Source of the DNA: an uncultured Ruminiclostridium sp.
GTDB lineage: Bacteria; Bacillota; Clostridia; Oscillospirales; Ruminococcaceae
Reading direction: 5' to 3'
DNA: 32,124 nt
NCBI GenBank assembly: GCA_947624435.1
Contig: CANQKE010000030.1
Coordinates: forward strand, 1 to 32,124
Shown one piece after another: positions 31,838 to 32,124 of the stretch. Within the stretch, counting starts at the first letter, position 1; each line of letters begins with the position of its first letter. Both the position numbers and the translations under genes were made by a program. The notes below the pieces were generated by a model. That model had not been told where the DNA came from. It did no database searches and worked only from the letters and a program-made list of their open reading frames with translations.

Positions 31838-31883
31838 ATAAACCTCCGCCCTTATCTGCACGCAGATAAGGGCGGAGGTTTAT
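31838..31883 (-). terminator. Very long perfect hairpin after the partial terminal gene
   Basis: A perfect 22-bp inverted repeat (31838-31859 with 31862-31883) with only 2 unpaired bases in the centre. It holds the GC-rich core CCTCCGCCC/GGGCGGAGG. It lies 14 bp after the stop of the gene at 31898. U-tracts are poor on both strands. Confidence 0.65.
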
Positions 31884-31897
31884 GTGGAAAATAATTG

Positions 31898-32124
31898 TTA
31901 GAGATTCAGCGTTCCTTTGCTGTAGAAGTTGTGTACCAGGAAATCTATATATTCTTCACCGTCCAAGCTTGTATGCTTGGAATAAAAATCATCCAGCTTA
32001 AAACCGCCGTCAGCCTCTTTTTCCAATGTGATATAATAATAGCTTTTGTACTTATTATCTCCCTCGGTAAAGCTGTATAACATTTTTATATCTATCTTAT
32101 CGTCGGTCTCGTTATATTCCTTTA
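31898..32124 (-). CDS. C-terminal part of an unidentified protein, cut by window edge
   Basis: The frame is open to the right edge, so the ATG at 32083 is probably internal (the codons before it read KEYNETDDKIDIK). The visible roughly 75 residues are soluble and mixed charged/aromatic, with YKSYYYITLEKEADGGFKLDDFYSKH and a C-terminal NFYSKGTLNL. This looks like the final strands of a beta-rich, perhaps extracellular or lipoprotein, domain. I do not recognise the family. It ends 14 bp before the long hairpin. Confidence 0.6.
   Translation of the reverse strand, partial: KEYNETDDKIDIKMLYSFTEGDNKYKSYYYITLEKEADGGFKLDDFYSKHTSLDGEEYIDFLVHNFYSKGTLNL

Noticed and set aside
1-32124. CRISPR arrays, tRNA or rRNA genes, prophage or BMC shell genes
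   Set aside because: I looked for regularly spaced direct repeats, T-loop-like GGTTCGAATCC blocks and related genes and saw none; a dedicated search tool could still find a divergent case.

Overview
The window looks like chromosomal DNA of a spore-forming, carbohydrate-degrading anaerobic Clostridium-class bacterium, probably of the Ruminococcus/Oscillospiraceae type (inference). Evidence seen: sporulation genes (gpr, spoIIP and a SpoIIM-like gene), the gene order rpsT–gpr–spoIIP that is also known from Bacillus subtilis, near-consensus sigma-A promoters with exactly 17-bp spacers, purine-rich Shine-Dalgarno (SD) sites with some TTG/GTG starts, Na+-pump decarboxylase subunits, and plant/host glycan genes. 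No tRNA, rRNA or CRISPR array was seen.

Layout. 1-265: 3' end of an IS3-family element. 286-1669 (minus): alpha/beta hydrolase and an iron-sulfur flavoprotein-like reductase. 1797-3446 (plus): an ECF-like sigma factor with a very long C-terminal extension. 3511-8042 (minus): an L-fucose operon (isomerase, kinase, mutarotase, aldolase), divergent from 8404-12747 (plus): sodium:solute symporter, intracellular GH43 glycosidase and a phenylacetate-CoA-ligase-like enzyme. 12759-13893: rplJ-rplL with a leader attenuator. 13955-17244 (minus): nitrilase-family amidohydrolase, a frame-broken transcription regulator, pduL and a SpoIIM-like gene with a sigma-E-like promoter. 17447-19907: polyprenyl sugar transferase overlapping pyrB, whose product carries a PyrI-like zinc-ribbon tail. 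19973-21022 (minus): lipoprotein GH5_8-type mannanase. 21241-21675: four-helix-bundle protein. 21716-23785 (minus): Cache-HAMP-PAS-GGDEF diguanylate cyclase. 24055-26482: MFS transporter, ATP-grasp enzyme and a 37-residue membrane peptide. 26560-29120: rpsT, gpr, spoIIP. 29339-31042: OadG/OadB-type Na+ pump subunits. 31113-31601 (minus): stand-alone amidase-domain protein. 31898-end (minus): C-terminal fragment of an unidentified protein.

How they work together. The fucose cluster would import a sugar by the Na+ symporter and convert L-fucose through L-fuculose and L-fuculose-1-phosphate to dihydroxyacetone phosphate and lactaldehyde. PduL could serve the later propanediol-to-propionate branch, but the other enzymes of that branch are not here. 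The mannanase and GH43 enzyme fit a glycan-degrading life.

The most novel signal is a repeated structured element of about 141 bp, present three times (4183-4323 minus, 31599-31739 minus, and a shorter variant at 21128-21201 plus). Each copy lies directly upstream of a gene and in that gene's sense. Each has an AT-rich hairpin whose arms differ between copies but stay complementary, then a second hairpin, then an SD-like site, then a perfect palindrome (ATGCTTGC-NNN-GCAAGCAT). In the two full copies this is followed by 10 nt and the likely start codon. It could be a cis-acting RNA or translation module spread as a mobile repeat.
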